A stretch of 64,000 nt of DNA from Macellibacteroides fermentans (GCF_013409575.1 NZ_JACCCY010000001.1:372001-436000); one strand, 5' to 3'; shown: positions 37,770 to 45,011, numbered from the stretch's first letter. The notes: generated by a model not told the origin, from the sequence alone. Translations and numbers: made by a program.

Positions 37770-37943
37770 TTATGACTTAACTAATATTTCTAAATCTGAC
37801 AATTTACAGTTTTTTCTTAAACTCTCTCCTTTTAATTCAAAACGATGCGATGTGTCAACCTGTAAGATATCAAAATCCGACTTTCTCCCATACCGCGCTG
37901 CTAATTGCTGCGCCTTCTTACTCATACTGTTATAAAAGCACAT
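37770..37943 (-). pseudogene. yedK'-'umuD fusion remnant
   Basis: A 57-codon frame whose first 23 residues (MCFYNSMSKKAQQLAARYGR, then KSD) equal the N-terminus of the yedK gene at 43140. It then continues FDILQVDTSHRFEL, which matches residues 9-22 of the UmuD at 42398 (LDIFKVDTSSSVEL). The junction falls at AAGTCGGA, present in umuD and nearly in yedK. The rest (KGESLRKNC to the stop) matches neither clearly. The yedK promoter element TATCTTTG is still present at 37966-37973. Best explained as a deletion inside an extra yedK-umuD-umuC cassette. Confidence 0.8.
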
Positions 37944-38215
37944 AGACCTTAGAGTGTTTAAGATTCAAAGATATACTATTATTATAATAATATAAAATTA
38001 AAAAGTCCGACTCTCACAGGCCGGACTTTCGCTGTATTTAAGAACTGGCTTCTAGTAAAGAACCAGTGAACACTATTATTTTTCGTTACGAACGATAATG
38101 ATTACCCGTCCATTTGCAACTAATTATACAATGTTGCATAGCAGACCGGACAATTTGGATAATTTATTTATTAAACTATTTGCGCGAACATTATAGTGTG
38201 TGCAAATATATCCGG
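37881..38215. repeat. Diverged duplicate of the yedK upstream region
   Basis: 37881-38030 aligns with 43078-43227 (yedK 5' end, promoter, AT-rich spacer, hairpin) and 38133-38215 aligns with 43324-43404 (CATAGCAG, TTTATTAAACTA, then GTGTGCAAATATATCC). The segment between is not alignable by eye. The stretch 38030-38269 has no gene. Confidence 0.75.
38000..38029 (-). repeat. Hairpin repeat copy 2
   Basis: AAAAGTCCGACTCTCACAGG then CCGGACTTTC: same family as the hairpins at 35428, 39069, 40584 and 43197. It shares the continuation CGCTGTATTTA with copy 3. Lies 240 bp after the AbiEi-like gene in its reading direction. Confidence 0.75.
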
Positions 38216-38269
38216 CCCAGTTCATTCTTCAAAAAGCATCATATCTGCTAATTGCAGAAAGTAATCTGT

Positions 38270-38893
38270 TTAAGGCTTTAGTATTTTTACTATTTTCTTA
38301 AATGTAACTTTTTTCTTACCCACTTCTGCGCATTGTTCAAAAATACGATAATCCATCTGGTAGAATGCATCCATATCGAAGCGAAGGAATTCTTCCAGGT
38401 AAGTAAGTATTTCTTTCTTAAACCGCAAATTCAGGTTCGGGGTGTGAATGATCAGATCACATAAGGCTTTTTCTGGAGTAGCAATAAGAAATGCTGTTTC
38501 AGCATGGATTTCCTGCCTGATACCGATGGGGAAATACTCCTTCTGGCATTGTGTATATATAAATCTTCCGAGTTGATTATTAAACTCTCTGGAGTGCTTG
38601 ACAGTCATCGATAGGTTAGCGTAAACACGTTCCGGAATCAGCCCAAAATACCTTAAAGCCGATTCCATAGATACATACGAAGGACCATAAAGATGATTAG
38701 CTATCAACTCCAGCGATAGAAGTTTACCGCTTTCCTTTGGCGATACAACATACATCCCCTTCTTAAGTCTTATAAGGACTCCGGACTTCTCCAATTCGCT
38801 GATTTTGTTGTTCACCGACTTATGGCTGGGAAACATTGATCTTAACACTGCAAAATCAACGGGCGTATTACCAATCTCTGTAAGTGTTGTCAT
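38270..38893 (-). CDS. AbiEi-like type IV antitoxin, orphan
   Basis: 207 aa. N-terminal winged-helix (about 10-60: LRSMFPSHKSVNNKISELEKSGVLIRLKKGMYVV) followed by the AbiEi C-terminal pattern SLELIANHLYGPSYVSMESALRYFGLIPE and TPEKALCDLI. In AbiE systems this repressor/antitoxin precedes an AbiEii nucleotidyltransferase toxin. Here nothing codes downstream for 240 bp and then a pseudogene follows, so the toxin is missing. It may still repress its own promoter or others. Confidence 0.8.
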   Translation of the reverse strand: MTTLTEIGNTPVDFAVLRSMFPSHKSVNNKISELEKSGVLIRLKKGMYVVSPKESGKLLSLELIANHLYGPSYVSMESALRYFGLIPERVYANLSMTVKHSREFNNQLGRFIYTQCQKEYFPIGIRQEIHAETAFLIATPEKALCDLIIHTPNLNLRFKKEILTYLEEFLRFDMDAFYQMDYRIFEQCAEVGKKKVTFKKIVKILKP

Positions 38894-38915
38894 CTAACCT
38901 GATTCATTTTGAGAG

Positions 38916-38923
38916 CAAATATA
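38916..38923 (-). promoter_or_regulatory. -7 element of the AbiEi-like gene
   Basis: TATATTTG on the minus strand matches TAnnTTTG, 22 bp ahead of the ATG. Confidence 0.5.
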
Positions 38924-39068
38924 GTAAAAACAGGAACACATAATACAAATAAATTCAATTATCTGTACTTAATTCAGCTATTTTATACAAATAACTCAAA
39001 TACCTTTCAGTATTGTACCTTTTCAGACCTACATGAATCAAAAAATGGGTAATCCCCTTGTTATAATT

Positions 39069-39099
39069 AAAAAGTCCGACTCTCACGGGTCGGACTTTC
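39069..39099 (-). terminator. Terminator hairpin, repeat family copy 3
   Basis: AAAAAGTCCGAC with GTCGGACTTT around TCTCACGG, 10 bp after the stop of the DUF4407 gene. Same family as copies 1, 2, 4 and 5. Confidence 0.75.
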
Positions 39100-39109
39100 G
39101 CTGTATTTA

Positions 39110-40072
39110 TTAGACTCTTTTTACCAGATCTCTTATAGACTCCTCCTTCACAGCAAGCTGATGCTGAACTATCAAATCGTAATCACAGGATTTATCTCCC
39201 AATTTACAAATAACTACTAATAATTCAAGGATTAAAAGAAAAGAGAACATAAACATGTAAAATCCTAATGCAATACTACTTTTAGACATAATTCGCACCA
39301 AAGCTTTTAGCTCTTCCAAAAAACCGGTCTTGGCTTCCAATTCTTTTTTAAGCTCGGCTGCCACATTAAGTTTTTTATTATTGTATTCATCCAGCAGCTT
39401 TCTCATATATTCCAAATTCTTCTCATTGGAAATCACCTGTTTTAGTCTGGGATTTTCAATCGGCGTACGCGTTATTGAATTCGATTTTTCTTTTACTATG
39501 CTACCATCTTTCTGTACAACAGGAACCTCGGTGGTTACCGATTGTACAGTCATTATTGTTGGACGCTGCGCAATTTCTTCGTTCAATTGCATATTCACTT
39601 TATCCAATGAATCGATGGCAAAAGACAATCTGTCAATTTCGGCTTGAATTACAATCTGCCTCGCAGGAGCAATTCGGTTAACCTCTTCCGTTCTGATATC
39701 AATCATCTCCTTATCAACGTCATCTCCAAAAATGATCTGGTCGATGATTGTAGAGCCCAGAATCGCCATTATAAACGCCAAAAGTACTCGTAATGCTACT
39801 ACCCAATAATTTTTTACAACTGTAAGGATAATCTGTCTTTCTATCTGCACAACTATTATTACAAATACAAGAGCAACAATAATACAACCCCACCATTGCA
39901 ACCCCACATATCTATCTGCAAAACAATATCCGGTAAATGCCCACAGAAGAATTAATATAAGCATCGAAGATGTATATTTCTTTAATGCTTTATGACTTGC
40001 CTCCGTACAGTTGGCAAGAATATTACGATTCCATCCGGTAATGAAACATCCAAATTTAACCCAGGGACTCAT
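39110..40072 (-). CDS. DUF4407 membrane protein
   Basis: 320 aa. Three hydrophobic segments near the N-terminus (about 35-50, 60-78, 90-110), a long polar and coiled-coil middle (about 120-265, rich in Glu/Lys with EEVNRIAPARQIVIQAEIDRL), and one more membrane segment at about 270-295. This matches DUF4407, whose function is unknown. The preceding gene overlaps it by 4 bp, suggesting a two-protein unit. Confidence 0.8.
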   Translation of the reverse strand: MSPWVKFGCFITGWNRNILANCTEASHKALKKYTSSMLILILLWAFTGYCFADRYVGLQWWGCIIVALVFVIIVVQIERQIILTVVKNYWVVALRVLLAFIMAILGSTIIDQIIFGDDVDKEMIDIRTEEVNRIAPARQIVIQAEIDRLSFAIDSLDKVNMQLNEEIAQRPTIMTVQSVTTEVPVVQKDGSIVKEKSNSITRTPIENPRLKQVISNEKNLEYMRKLLDEYNNKKLNVAAELKKELEAKTGFLEELKALVRIMSKSSIALGFYMFMFSFLLILELLVVICKLGDKSCDYDLIVQHQLAVKEESIRDLVKRV

Positions 40073-40476
40073 GATCTTTGAGATTTAAGCGTTTCTAACG
40101 AAAGTGCCGCAAGTCCCCTAAGAAATCCTCTTTCGTACGAAAGCAGCATTCCGATCATATACCCGGTATTGTTTCTTAAGTCTCTTTCCATTTCCTCCAG
40201 TTGTCGCTGATGCTCTGTAAGGGTTTGCTTTCTTGTTTTAAGTTGCTCTACCACATCAACCAAACCGGCTTGAGCACGAGATTGAATATGAAAATCTATC
40301 TCTCGTACATCATCCATGTATTTAAGTTTTACCTGTTTAAATCTTACCTCCAAATTATTTCTGATAATAACTTTATTCATCTCCTTGTACGAATTATCCG
40401 GGTTACAAAGAGCATCTTCGTAACCTTTCGTTTCGTAGTCTTCCTTCAAAAATTGATATATCAAATCGATCGGCAT
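40069..40476 (-). CDS. Unknown coiled-coil protein paired with DUF4407
   Basis: 135 aa from the ATG at 40476. Highly charged with a coiled-coil at about 65-110 (VEQLKTRKQTLTEHQRQLEEMERDL). The frame stays open about 80 bp upstream (KLIDNSDPNDDSANTTTITYGSS) but has no ATG, GTG or TTG there, so the gene may have lost its 5' end or use a rare start. Overlaps DUF4407 by 4 bp. No family recognised. Confidence 0.6.
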   Translation of the reverse strand: MPIDLIYQFLKEDYETKGYEDALCNPDNSYKEMNKVIIRNNLEVRFKQVKLKYMDDVREIDFHIQSRAQAGLVDVVEQLKTRKQTLTEHQRQLEEMERDLRNNTGYMIGMLLSYERGFLRGLAALSLETLKSQRS

Positions 40477-40583
40477 AGACGATCCATACGTAATTGTAGT
40501 TGTATTAGCTGAATCATCATTGGGGTCTGAATTATCAATAAGTTTGACAGATTATTTTTCAATCGAAATCATAATTATTAATA

Positions 40584-40615
40584 AAAAAAGTCCGACCCCC
40601 ACGAGCCGGACTTTT
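40584..40615 (-). terminator. Terminator hairpin, repeat family copy 4
   Basis: AAAAAAAGTCCG pairs with CGGACTTTT; loop ACCCCCACGAGC. It follows the umuC copy 2 stop by about 53 bp in the minus direction. Confidence 0.7.
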
Positions 40616-40632
40616 ACTGTATGAATCTTAAG

Positions 40633-40660
40633 CCAGCAACTTATACAGGTAACTGGTTCC
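40633..40660 (-). pseudogene. 28-bp scrap of the Cys-rich small-protein gene
   Basis: 27 of 28 bases match 43425-43452, the 3' end of the gene at 43420-43713. Read on the minus strand it encodes GTSYLYKLLA and a stop, against GTSYLYKLLV in the intact gene. It sits just past umuC copy 2 and marks another rearrangement end point. Confidence 0.7.
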
Positions 40661-40667
40661 ATAACAC

Positions 40668-41936
40668 TTATCTATCCGTACGCACCTCTATAACTTCCTG
40701 CAGGTTGGTGGTGTAGCAGGGTGAGAGTTTCTCGCGGCGGAGCTTCCATTTGCGGCCGGAGCCTTGTACGGCAAGGCTTAATTTGCGGTGGTCGAAGCCG
40801 GAGTTCAGAGCATCCATCACCTTCATGATCTTGGCGTGCTTTTCGCGGTCTACGTTGTCAAACAGATCCATCTGCACGGCGCTTTCGTCCACTATTTCGG
40901 TGATTATCACCCCTGCTTTTTTAAATTGATAGCCTTTTACATAAATAAGGCGTAGCGCCATAAGGGCATACTTTACCAACTCCAGCGAACTGCTGGTGGG
41001 AACAGGCAACTTGATTACATAATTCTTAAAATACTGAGGCAGATCACTCCGGAAGTTATTGGTATGAATAAAAACCATGAGCGAAGCAGCACACGATTTT
41101 TGAGCACGTAGTTTCTCGGCACACATACATACGTAGGTAGACACAGCCTCTTCCAGTTCGGAGAAATCCGTTACCATGTGGCCGAACGAGCGCGAAGTAC
41201 AGATCTGCTTCTTAGGTGCAGGGGCCAGTTCCATTTCAATACACGACTCTCCGTTCAGCTCTTTCCACATACGTTCGCCCACCACAGTCATCTTCTGCCT
41301 TACCCAGGCCTTGGGAAGCTGAGCGAAATCGTAGGCATTCTTCACCCCGTGTTGAGCCAACATCTTAGCATGCTGCCTGCCTATACCCCACACATCGCCA
41401 ATTTCCGTGAGTTGCAGCGCCTTGATACGCTTCTCGTCAGAATCAATCAGGCATACCCCTTTGTAGTTGGGATATTTTTTGGCAAACTTGTTGGCCACCT
41501 TGGCGAGGGTTTTGGTAGGCGCAATCCCCATGCTGATAGGTATACCCGTACCTTGGGTTACCGACTTTACAATCTGTTCGCCGTACGCCTTCAGATCCAG
41601 TTGGCCGAAACCACCCATGTGCAGAAAAGCTTCATCAATGGAGTATACCTCCATCTCCTCCACATACGAACCCAACATAGACATCACCCGGTTCGACATA
41701 TCCCCGTACAACGTATAATTGCTGGAAAACACTTCAATGCCATATTGGTCAATCGCATCCTTAATCTGGTAGGCAGGCACCCCCATTTTAATGCCCAGGG
41801 CCTTGGTTTCGTTGCTGCGTGCAATCACGCACCCATCGTTGTTAGAAAGTACAACAATGGGCGTAGTACGCAGCCAGGGCTTAAACACCCTTTCGCAGCT
41901 TGCGTAGAAATTATTACAATCCGCTAACGCAAACAT
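40668..41936 (-). CDS. umuC: Y-family DNA polymerase V catalytic subunit (copy 2)
   Basis: 422 aa. MFALADCNNFYASCERVF and EVYSIDEAFLHMG palm motifs, MGIAPTKTLAKVANKFAKK, and the UmuC end REKLSPCYTTNLQEVIEVR. It is clearly diverged from copy 1 at 19990 (for example SIDEAF against SIDECF), so it is not a recent duplication. Starts 3 bp after umuD copy 2 and lies downstream of yedK in one SOS-type operon. Confidence 0.95.
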   Translation of the reverse strand: MFALADCNNFYASCERVFKPWLRTTPIVVLSNNDGCVIARSNETKALGIKMGVPAYQIKDAIDQYGIEVFSSNYTLYGDMSNRVMSMLGSYVEEMEVYSIDEAFLHMGGFGQLDLKAYGEQIVKSVTQGTGIPISMGIAPTKTLAKVANKFAKKYPNYKGVCLIDSDEKRIKALQLTEIGDVWGIGRQHAKMLAQHGVKNAYDFAQLPKAWVRQKMTVVGERMWKELNGESCIEMELAPAPKKQICTSRSFGHMVTDFSELEEAVSTYVCMCAEKLRAQKSCAASLMVFIHTNNFRSDLPQYFKNYVIKLPVPTSSSLELVKYALMALRLIYVKGYQFKKAGVIITEIVDESAVQMDLFDNVDREKHAKIMKVMDALNSGFDHRKLSLAVQGSGRKWKLRREKLSPCYTTNLQEVIEVRTDR

Positions 41937-41939
41937 GGG

Positions 41940-42398
41940 CTATCTCCTTGTATTTCGATGCTTTTTGATGGAATAGGTAACAATACCCCAGATGATAAAT
42001 TCGTTTCCGGCAGTCACCTTTATTGGTTGAAATTCTTTATTGGCAGGTATCAACCATACCGCATCCTGTTCTATCTGGATGTATTTGAGGGTGAACTCCC
42101 CATCTACACAACAGACTGCTAAATCCCCGTTACGAGGTTCCAGCGACTTGTCGATAATCAGCAGATCGCCGTCGTGAATATCAGCTTCTAGCAAGGAATC
42201 ACCTTTCACCCGGCCGTAAAATGTAGTAGAGGGATGTTTCACCAGCTCGTGATTCAGGTCGATGCTTAAATCAAGGTAATCCTGTGCCGGAGAGGGAAAA
42301 CCCGCCCGGATCCCCTCTTCCACAAACGGAAGTTCCACACTACTGGATGTGTCAACTTTAAAGATATCTAATTCCGACTTACTATTCTTCGTGTTCAT
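41940..42398 (-). CDS. umuD: UmuD-like S24 self-cleaving SOS protein (copy 2)
   Basis: 152 aa from the ATG at 42398; the longer start at 42428 lies upstream of the promoter element. Cleavage site IRAGFPSPAQDY, nucleophile Ser in VKGDSLLEAD, base Lys in DGEFTLKY. Residues 8-22 are the segment that reappears in the fusion remnant at 37770. Followed by umuC after 3 bp. Confidence 0.92.
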   Translation of the reverse strand: MNTKNSKSELDIFKVDTSSSVELPFVEEGIRAGFPSPAQDYLDLSIDLNHELVKHPSTTFYGRVKGDSLLEADIHDGDLLIIDKSLEPRNGDLAVCCVDGEFTLKYIQIEQDAVWLIPANKEFQPIKVTAGNEFIIWGIVTYSIKKHRNTRR

Positions 42399-42405
42399 TG
42401 TTCTG

Positions 42406-42413
42406 CAAAGATA
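42406..42413 (-). promoter_or_regulatory. -7 element directly at the umuD copy 2 start
   Basis: TATCTTTG on the minus strand matches TAnnTTTG. The predicted transcript start (about 42399) is next to the ATG at 42398, so the mRNA from here would be essentially leaderless. Confidence 0.5.
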
Positions 42414-42435
42414 AAACAAACCATGCATAAAAATA

Positions 42436-43140
42436 CTATAACAGAATAGACGAATCTTTGGGATTCTTCTTCAAAAAATCACTTTTAACGGTATGGGCAT
42501 CCATCCGTTCGGAATCAAAAGTGCGCAACATGGCAGCAATATCGGGGCGCTTTAATGATGGATCCAGCCACTTCTCCTCCTCTTCAACATGTAGGATAAC
42601 AGGCATCCGGTTACCCGTTTTAGGGTTGTTATGAATAAAGCCTGTCAGTTGATTGGCCTGGGTGGTAAGGATGGAGAAGGTATTTAGAACCTCACCGGTC
42701 AGCTTGTTCTGCCAGGTGTCGCACACCCCGGCAAAGGAGAATATCTCCAAATCCCGTACAAAAATAAAGTAAGGTGTTTTTGTTCCATCGGCTTCGTGCC
42801 GCCATTCAAAGTAGCCCGTACTAGGAACAATGCAACGTTTAGAAAGAATCGGCCCTCTGAAGGAAGGGAGTTCAAATACAGTTTCCGACCGTGCATTATA
42901 GGTAAACTTCCGCATCTTATCTGCATCCTCCGGTGTCTTACACCAAAAGGGAATCAACCCCCATTTACGCACCTCGAGGGATTCGGAAGTCGTTACCACC
43001 GCACAATCGGGATTGGTAAAAGCCGATTGCCTGTACTGTTCTTCCAATATCTCGCGAGCAATCTCGATTATATCTGATTTCCGTCCATACCGCGCCGCCA
43101 ACTGCTGCGCCTTCTTACTCATACTGTTATAAAAGCACAT
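42436..43140 (-). CDS. yedK: HMCES/YedK-type abasic-site protein
   Basis: 234 aa SRAP-domain protein that crosslinks to abasic sites in single-stranded DNA. The catalytic Cys is residue 2 (MCFYNSMSKK), NARSETVFELPSF, the Glu in TGYFEWRHE and the His region around HNNPKTGNRMPVIL follow the family. First gene of yedK-umuD-umuC, linking abasic-site protection with translesion synthesis. Confidence 0.93.
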   Translation of the reverse strand: MCFYNSMSKKAQQLAARYGRKSDIIEIAREILEEQYRQSAFTNPDCAVVTTSESLEVRKWGLIPFWCKTPEDADKMRKFTYNARSETVFELPSFRGPILSKRCIVPSTGYFEWRHEADGTKTPYFIFVRDLEIFSFAGVCDTWQNKLTGEVLNTFSILTTQANQLTGFIHNNPKTGNRMPVILHVEEEEKWLDPSLKRPDIAAMLRTFDSERMDAHTVKSDFLKKNPKDSSILL

Positions 43141-43162
43141 AGAACTTAGTGTGTTAAAGATT

Positions 43163-43170
43163 CAAAGATA
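43163..43170 (-). promoter_or_regulatory. -7 element of yedK
   Basis: TATCTTTG on the minus strand matches TAnnTTTG, 22 bp ahead of the ATG. The same element is kept in the remnant at 37966-37973. Confidence 0.6.
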
Positions 43171-43196
43171 TACTATTATTATAACAATATAAAAGC

Positions 43197-43226
43197 AAAA
43201 AGTCCGACACTCACGAGCCGGACTTT
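43197..43226. repeat. Hairpin repeat copy 5
   Basis: AAAAAGTCCGACACTCACGA then GCCGGACTTT. Fifth member of the hairpin family, upstream of the yedK promoter, inside the segment duplicated at 37881-38215. Confidence 0.75.
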
Positions 43227-43419
43227 CTTAACCAAAACCTTACCAAGCACAATGGTATTAACCATTTTCTTGATGTGGTACAAATATAAGTTATTTAAAG
43301 AATCATTCAACAATTAAAGTTATGTTACATAGCAGTCCGGTTAATTAGGTTAATTCATTTATTAAACTAATCGCGCGGACATTATAATGTGTGCAAATAT
43401 ATCCCGACCAATTTACTAC

Positions 43420-43713
43420 TTAAACCAGCAACTTATACAGGTAACTGGTGCCGGCTACCGCTATCAAACACCAGCCAAGCAGGTTGGCGGCTCCATATTG
43501 CTCGGAGGTGCAGGGGTATCCGGAGGCGGGCGCTGACTGAGGGTTACAATTACACCCAGGGCAGCCAGGGCAATCTCCTTTTCTTCCATTACAAGAGCCA
43601 GGAGGATAAGGATCTTCAGGAATGTGAGGGTGGACTTTTTGCTGTTTCCTTTTCCGAAAAAAGCAGCTTGCCACTACCAAAATAAATTCAATGATCTGTT
43701 TTACTTGTTTCAT
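43420..43713 (-). CDS. Small Cys-rich membrane protein of the HU-lysozyme module
   Basis: 97 aa. A hydrophobic N-terminus (IIEFILVVASCFF), a basic stretch, a Cys/Gly/Pro-rich middle (GDCPGCPGCNCNP) and a hydrophobic C-terminus (LLGWCLIAVAGTSYLY). It occupies the place where many Bacteroides modules carry a tiny membrane protein beside a lysis enzyme, so a holin-like role is possible but not shown. 32 bp after the muramidase gene. A scrap of a second copy lies at 40633. Confidence 0.55.
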   Translation of the reverse strand: MKQVKQIIEFILVVASCFFRKRKQQKVHPHIPEDPYPPGSCNGRKGDCPGCPGCNCNPQSAPASGYPCTSEQYGAANLLGWCLIAVAGTSYLYKLLV

Positions 43714-43745
43714 CTTTCTGTTGTTTTAAGGGGTTGTGTTGAGAA

Positions 43746-44216
43746 TCAATCTTTATGTTCCGGAAACTGCAACGCTATCAGCCTTTCCATATCGGTGGAA
43801 ATCCGTATTAGCATGCGTTTGTAATTTTGGCGGTTGTCGCCGTTTACCTCGCTGATGTATCGGCTGTAGGCTATCTCCTGGGCATAGGCGGCAGGTACAT
43901 TGCTTACGTTTGCGGCAACGGTATACGAGCTTCGTATGAGTCGGCAAAAATCGAAGAAGCTATCCCTTGCCGAAGCATAGCTGCGAAACAGCAATCCCGT
44001 TTCGTTGAGCCTTATTTTTTCGCCTGCCCAATAATCGGTCGGGCCACCATAGCCGGTTATTCCAAAAAAGGAATTATAATCTTTGGATAATCTGCTTTCC
44101 GCCCATCCGCTTTCGATGGCGGCCTGGGCAAGCACCACCACCGGATTGATATTAAATAGTTTCCCCGCCGCCTGGGCCAGGGGATAAAATTGCTGTACAA
44201 AAATTTCTTTTATCAT
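43746..44216 (-). CDS. Glucosaminidase-domain peptidoglycan hydrolase
   Basis: 156 aa GH73/FlgJ-like domain: VVLAQAAIESGWAESRLS holds the catalytic Glu, followed by YNSFFGITGYGGPTD and the C-terminal YSRYISEVNGDNRQNYKRML. There is no signal peptide, as in phage endolysins that need a holin or other exit route. The HU gene lies upstream, separated by a strong terminator. Confidence 0.88.
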   Translation of the reverse strand: MIKEIFVQQFYPLAQAAGKLFNINPVVVLAQAAIESGWAESRLSKDYNSFFGITGYGGPTDYWAGEKIRLNETGLLFRSYASARDSFFDFCRLIRSSYTVAANVSNVPAAYAQEIAYSRYISEVNGDNRQNYKRMLIRISTDMERLIALQFPEHKD

Positions 44217-44255
44217 GTGTTAGAATTGAAGTTTCGTATTGAGTTTTCAGGATGA

Positions 44256-44298
44256 AAAAGCCACCCCCAGGAGGTACAAAACCTCCGGGAGGGGCTTT
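44256..44298 (-). terminator. Strong terminator after the HU gene
   Basis: Long GC-rich stem: AAAGCCACCCCCAGGAGGT pairs with ACCTCCGGGAGGGGCTTT around an ACAAA loop, with TTTTTC following on the minus strand. It lies 4 bp after the HU stop. Confidence 0.8.
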
Positions 44299-44302
44299 GG
44301 GG

Positions 44303-44740
44303 TTAGTACACGTGCTCTTTATCGCACTTTTCTTCTACGGTTATCGTTTTAACCACCTGCTTTTCGAACTTTGCGTTATTGATGATATAACGCAACTTAG
44401 CGCCCGGACGGAACACGATCTTCGGTCTCTTGAACATCACAGAGGAAAAATCCTCCTCCGTATCTGCTCCCCCGCTGCCGGCCAGCATCTGGAAATTCCC
44501 CAGATCCTGAAGTTGGACCACATAGCCTTCTGCCAGCCTGGAGGCCAGGGTATGGGTGGTGGCATCCAGCACCGCTTTTACATCCGCACTGGAGGCGGTA
44601 CAGTAATCGCCCACTGCCTCGCAGAATTTATCAAAATCCATTTTCATACTCGCCTTGGTCTGACCGTAAAATAATTTACTGTCTGCCGCAGCATTCTTTC
44701 TCATATCCTTCCGTCGTACAACGGTAAATTGTAAAGCCAT
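44303..44740 (-). CDS. HU-like DNA-binding protein
   Basis: 145 aa Bacteroidetes HU/viral-histone-like protein: N-terminal FTVVRRKDMRKNAAADSKLFYGQ, helical part DFDKFCEAVGDYCT...VKAVLDATTHTLASRLAEGYVVQLQDLGNF, and the DNA-binding arm region MFKRPKIVFRPGAKLR. Longer than E. coli HU (90 aa). It is controlled from a promoter flanked by seven 10-bp repeats. Similar genes sit beside DUF4248 and lysis genes in many Bacteroides genomes. Confidence 0.88.
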   Translation of the reverse strand: MALQFTVVRRKDMRKNAAADSKLFYGQTKASMKMDFDKFCEAVGDYCTASSADVKAVLDATTHTLASRLAEGYVVQLQDLGNFQMLAGSGGADTEEDFSSVMFKRPKIVFRPGAKLRYIINNAKFEKQVVKTITVEEKCDKEHVY

Positions 44741-44792
44741 CGTTAAATTGTTTTTAATTGTTTGTAAATAAATGCTTTGCTGATCAACAGTA

Positions 44793-44820
44793 CAAATATA
44801 CCACCCCCCGAAATCTCAAA
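44793..44820 (-). promoter_or_regulatory. Promoter of the HU-like gene
   Basis: TATATTTG (44793-44800, minus strand) matches the -7 element and TTTG (44817-44820) is a -33 element 16 bp upstream. The leader would be about 46 nt. The 10-bp repeat array begins at the very next base. Confidence 0.65.
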
Positions 44821-44890
44821 TCCACTTGTGTACACTTGTGTCCACCTGTGTCCACTTAAGTACAGATAAGTACAGATATGTCCACTTAGC
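44821..44890. repeat. Seven tandem 10-bp repeats abutting the HU promoter
   Basis: Seven contiguous 10-mers with the pattern TcCAcTtgtG: TCCACTTGTG, TACACTTGTG, TCCACCTGTG, TCCACTTAAG, TACAGATAAG, TACAGATATG, TCCACTTAGC. The pitch is one helical turn, so every unit faces the same side of the DNA. It lies between HU (minus strand) and DUF4248 (plus strand). Confidence 0.85.
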
Positions 44891-44960
44891 CTATGCTTTA
44901 CAGCATACCTAATTATAGATATTTACGTCCCTAAAAGTTGCATATATCAGGAAATAAATG

Positions 44961-44968
44961 TATCTTTG
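44961..44968 (+). promoter_or_regulatory. -7 element of DUF4248
   Basis: TATCTTTG matches TAnnTTTG, 44 bp ahead of the ATG at 45012. Confidence 0.55.
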
Positions 44969-45011
44969 ATAATAATAACATAATAATTTAAAACTTAATT
45001 TTTGACCTTAA

